From positions 1 to 7,307 of the forward strand of contig SHZL01000139.1 of the NCBI GenBank assembly GCA_009692275.1: a stretch of DNA of 7,307 nucleotides. Direction: 5' to 3'. This stretch comes from Lysobacterales bacterium. Its GTDB lineage: Bacteria > Pseudomonadota > Gammaproteobacteria > Xanthomonadales > SZUA-36. Shown here in pieces: positions 6,779 to 7,307 of this stretch (positions are counted from its first letter, which is position 1; each line of letters opens with the position of its first letter). The position numbers and the translations under genes were made by a program. The notes under the pieces were generated by a model that did not search any database, was not told the origin of the DNA, and was given only the letters and a program-made list of their open reading frames with translations.

Positions 6779-7084
6779 GTGCGCGTGATTGCCATTAGAA
6801 ACCTTCGCGATTTTTGGGAAATCCATCCCGAAGCAGAGGTTCCGTTGAAAGCGTGGCTTGATGAGGCAAGGGCCGCTAGTTGGCAAACGCCCGCCGATAT
6901 TAAAGCTCGTTATGCCAATGCCAGTATCCTTAAAAGCCGCCGGGTCGTATTTAATATCAAAGGTAATGACTATCGGCTCATTGTCGCTGTTGCATACCAG
7001 TTTGGTGCGATTTATATCAAGTTTGTTGGTACCCACAAACAATACGCTGCGATAAACGCTGACACAGTGGAGATAGACTCATGA
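6779..7084 (+). CDS. higB: HigB-like type II toxin (mRNA interferase family)
   Basis: This 101-residue protein starts at GTG 6779 and gives MRVIAIRNLRDFWEIHPEAE, which matches how this HigB family (RelE-like fold) usually begins. Family-like features include SILKSRRVVFNIKGNDYRLI in the middle and the C-terminal IYIKFVGTHKQY segment, rich in the basic, His and Tyr residues that RelE-fold toxins use on ribosome-bound mRNA. Such toxins cleave mRNA during translation and slow growth until the antitoxin neutralises them. The frame is open upstream to an ATG at 6719, but that extension would cross the operator and promoter, so it is rejected. There is no Shine-Dalgarno before the GTG. The stop TGA (7082-7084) overlaps the antitoxin ATG (7081-7083) as ATGA, which implies translational coupling in the toxin-first order typical of hig loci. 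Confidence 0.88.
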   Translation: MRVIAIRNLRDFWEIHPEAEVPLKAWLDEARAASWQTPADIKARYANASILKSRRVVFNIKGNDYRLIVAVAYQFGAIYIKFVGTHKQYAAINADTVEIDS

Positions 7085-7307
7085 ACATCCAACCCATCCG
7101 GAATGACGAGGATTACCAAGCCGCACTTGCGGCTGTTTCGGCATCATTTGATGACCCGCCAGCGCCGAATACCTTGGCCGGAGATCGCTTCGATGTGCTG
7201 ATTACCCTGATCGAGGCCTATGAAGCAAAACACTTCCCGATTGACCTGCCCGATCCCATAGAAGCGATTAAATTTCGCATGGAGCAGGGTGGTTTGAGTC
7301 CCAAAGA
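7081..7307 (+). CDS. higA: HigA-like antitoxin (3' partial)
   Basis: The frame opens at ATG 7081, overlapping the toxin stop, and stays open for 75 codons to the window end. It reads MNIQPIRNDEDYQAALAAVS, then GDRFDVLITLIEAYEAKHFP and PDPIEAIKFRMEQGGLSPK. That is the standard N-terminal part of the HigA antitoxins that pair with this HigB type. The helix-turn-helix DNA-binding domain starts around EAIKFRMEQGGL and continues beyond the window, so it is only partly seen. It should bind and neutralise the toxin and, with it, repress the promoter through the 6750-6768 palindrome. Truncation is due to the window edge, with no sign of mutation. Confidence 0.9.
   Translation, partial: MNIQPIRNDEDYQAALAAVSASFDDPPAPNTLAGDRFDVLITLIEAYEAKHFPIDLPDPIEAIKFRMEQGGLSPK

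Noticed and set aside
6677..7042. Minus-strand open frame of about 121 codons opposite the toxin
   Set aside because: It overlaps the well-supported HigB-like gene in antisense and shows no domain signal.

Overview
The window is a GC-rich bacterial chromosomal segment. Protein character, codon choice and a toxin-first HigB/HigA-type pair suggest a proteobacterium, perhaps an environmental gammaproteobacterium. That placement is an inference; no rRNA or other marker gene is present. The right end (about 6250 onward) is visibly more AT-rich than the rest.

Layout, left to right: (1) the 3' part of a polytopic membrane protein with C-terminal TPR repeats (+, cut by the window start). (2) Convergent to it, a PaaK-like adenylate-forming CoA ligase gene (-), split by a one-base shift at a G6 tract near 1973-1978. 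(3) Divergent from that, a secreted NTF2/SnoaL-like protein and a SixA-type histidine phosphatase (both +). (4) Convergent again, a cytochrome P450 gene (-) with an N-terminal three-helix membrane segment. Its reading frame is broken by a perfect 14-bp tandem duplication at 5170-5197; deleting one copy in silico rejoins a 512-residue protein. (5) Divergent from the P450, a transglutaminase-like cysteine protein (+). (6) Convergent to that, a small secreted protein (-) made only of a signal peptide and six 17-residue repeats. (7) A HigB-like toxin with the start of its HigA-like antitoxin (+), behind a promoter containing a perfect inverted repeat; the antitoxin runs off the window.

How the genes might work together is inferred, not shown. 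A membrane-anchored P450, an acyl-activating ligase, an NTF2-like protein, a papain/transglutaminase-fold protein and a multi-helix membrane protein would fit a membrane-associated pathway modifying a lipid or other acyl compound. Both minus-strand catalytic genes are interrupted, so the pathway may be decaying in this strain, or the sequence may contain errors. The repeat protein is the least explained item and the best candidate for something undescribed.
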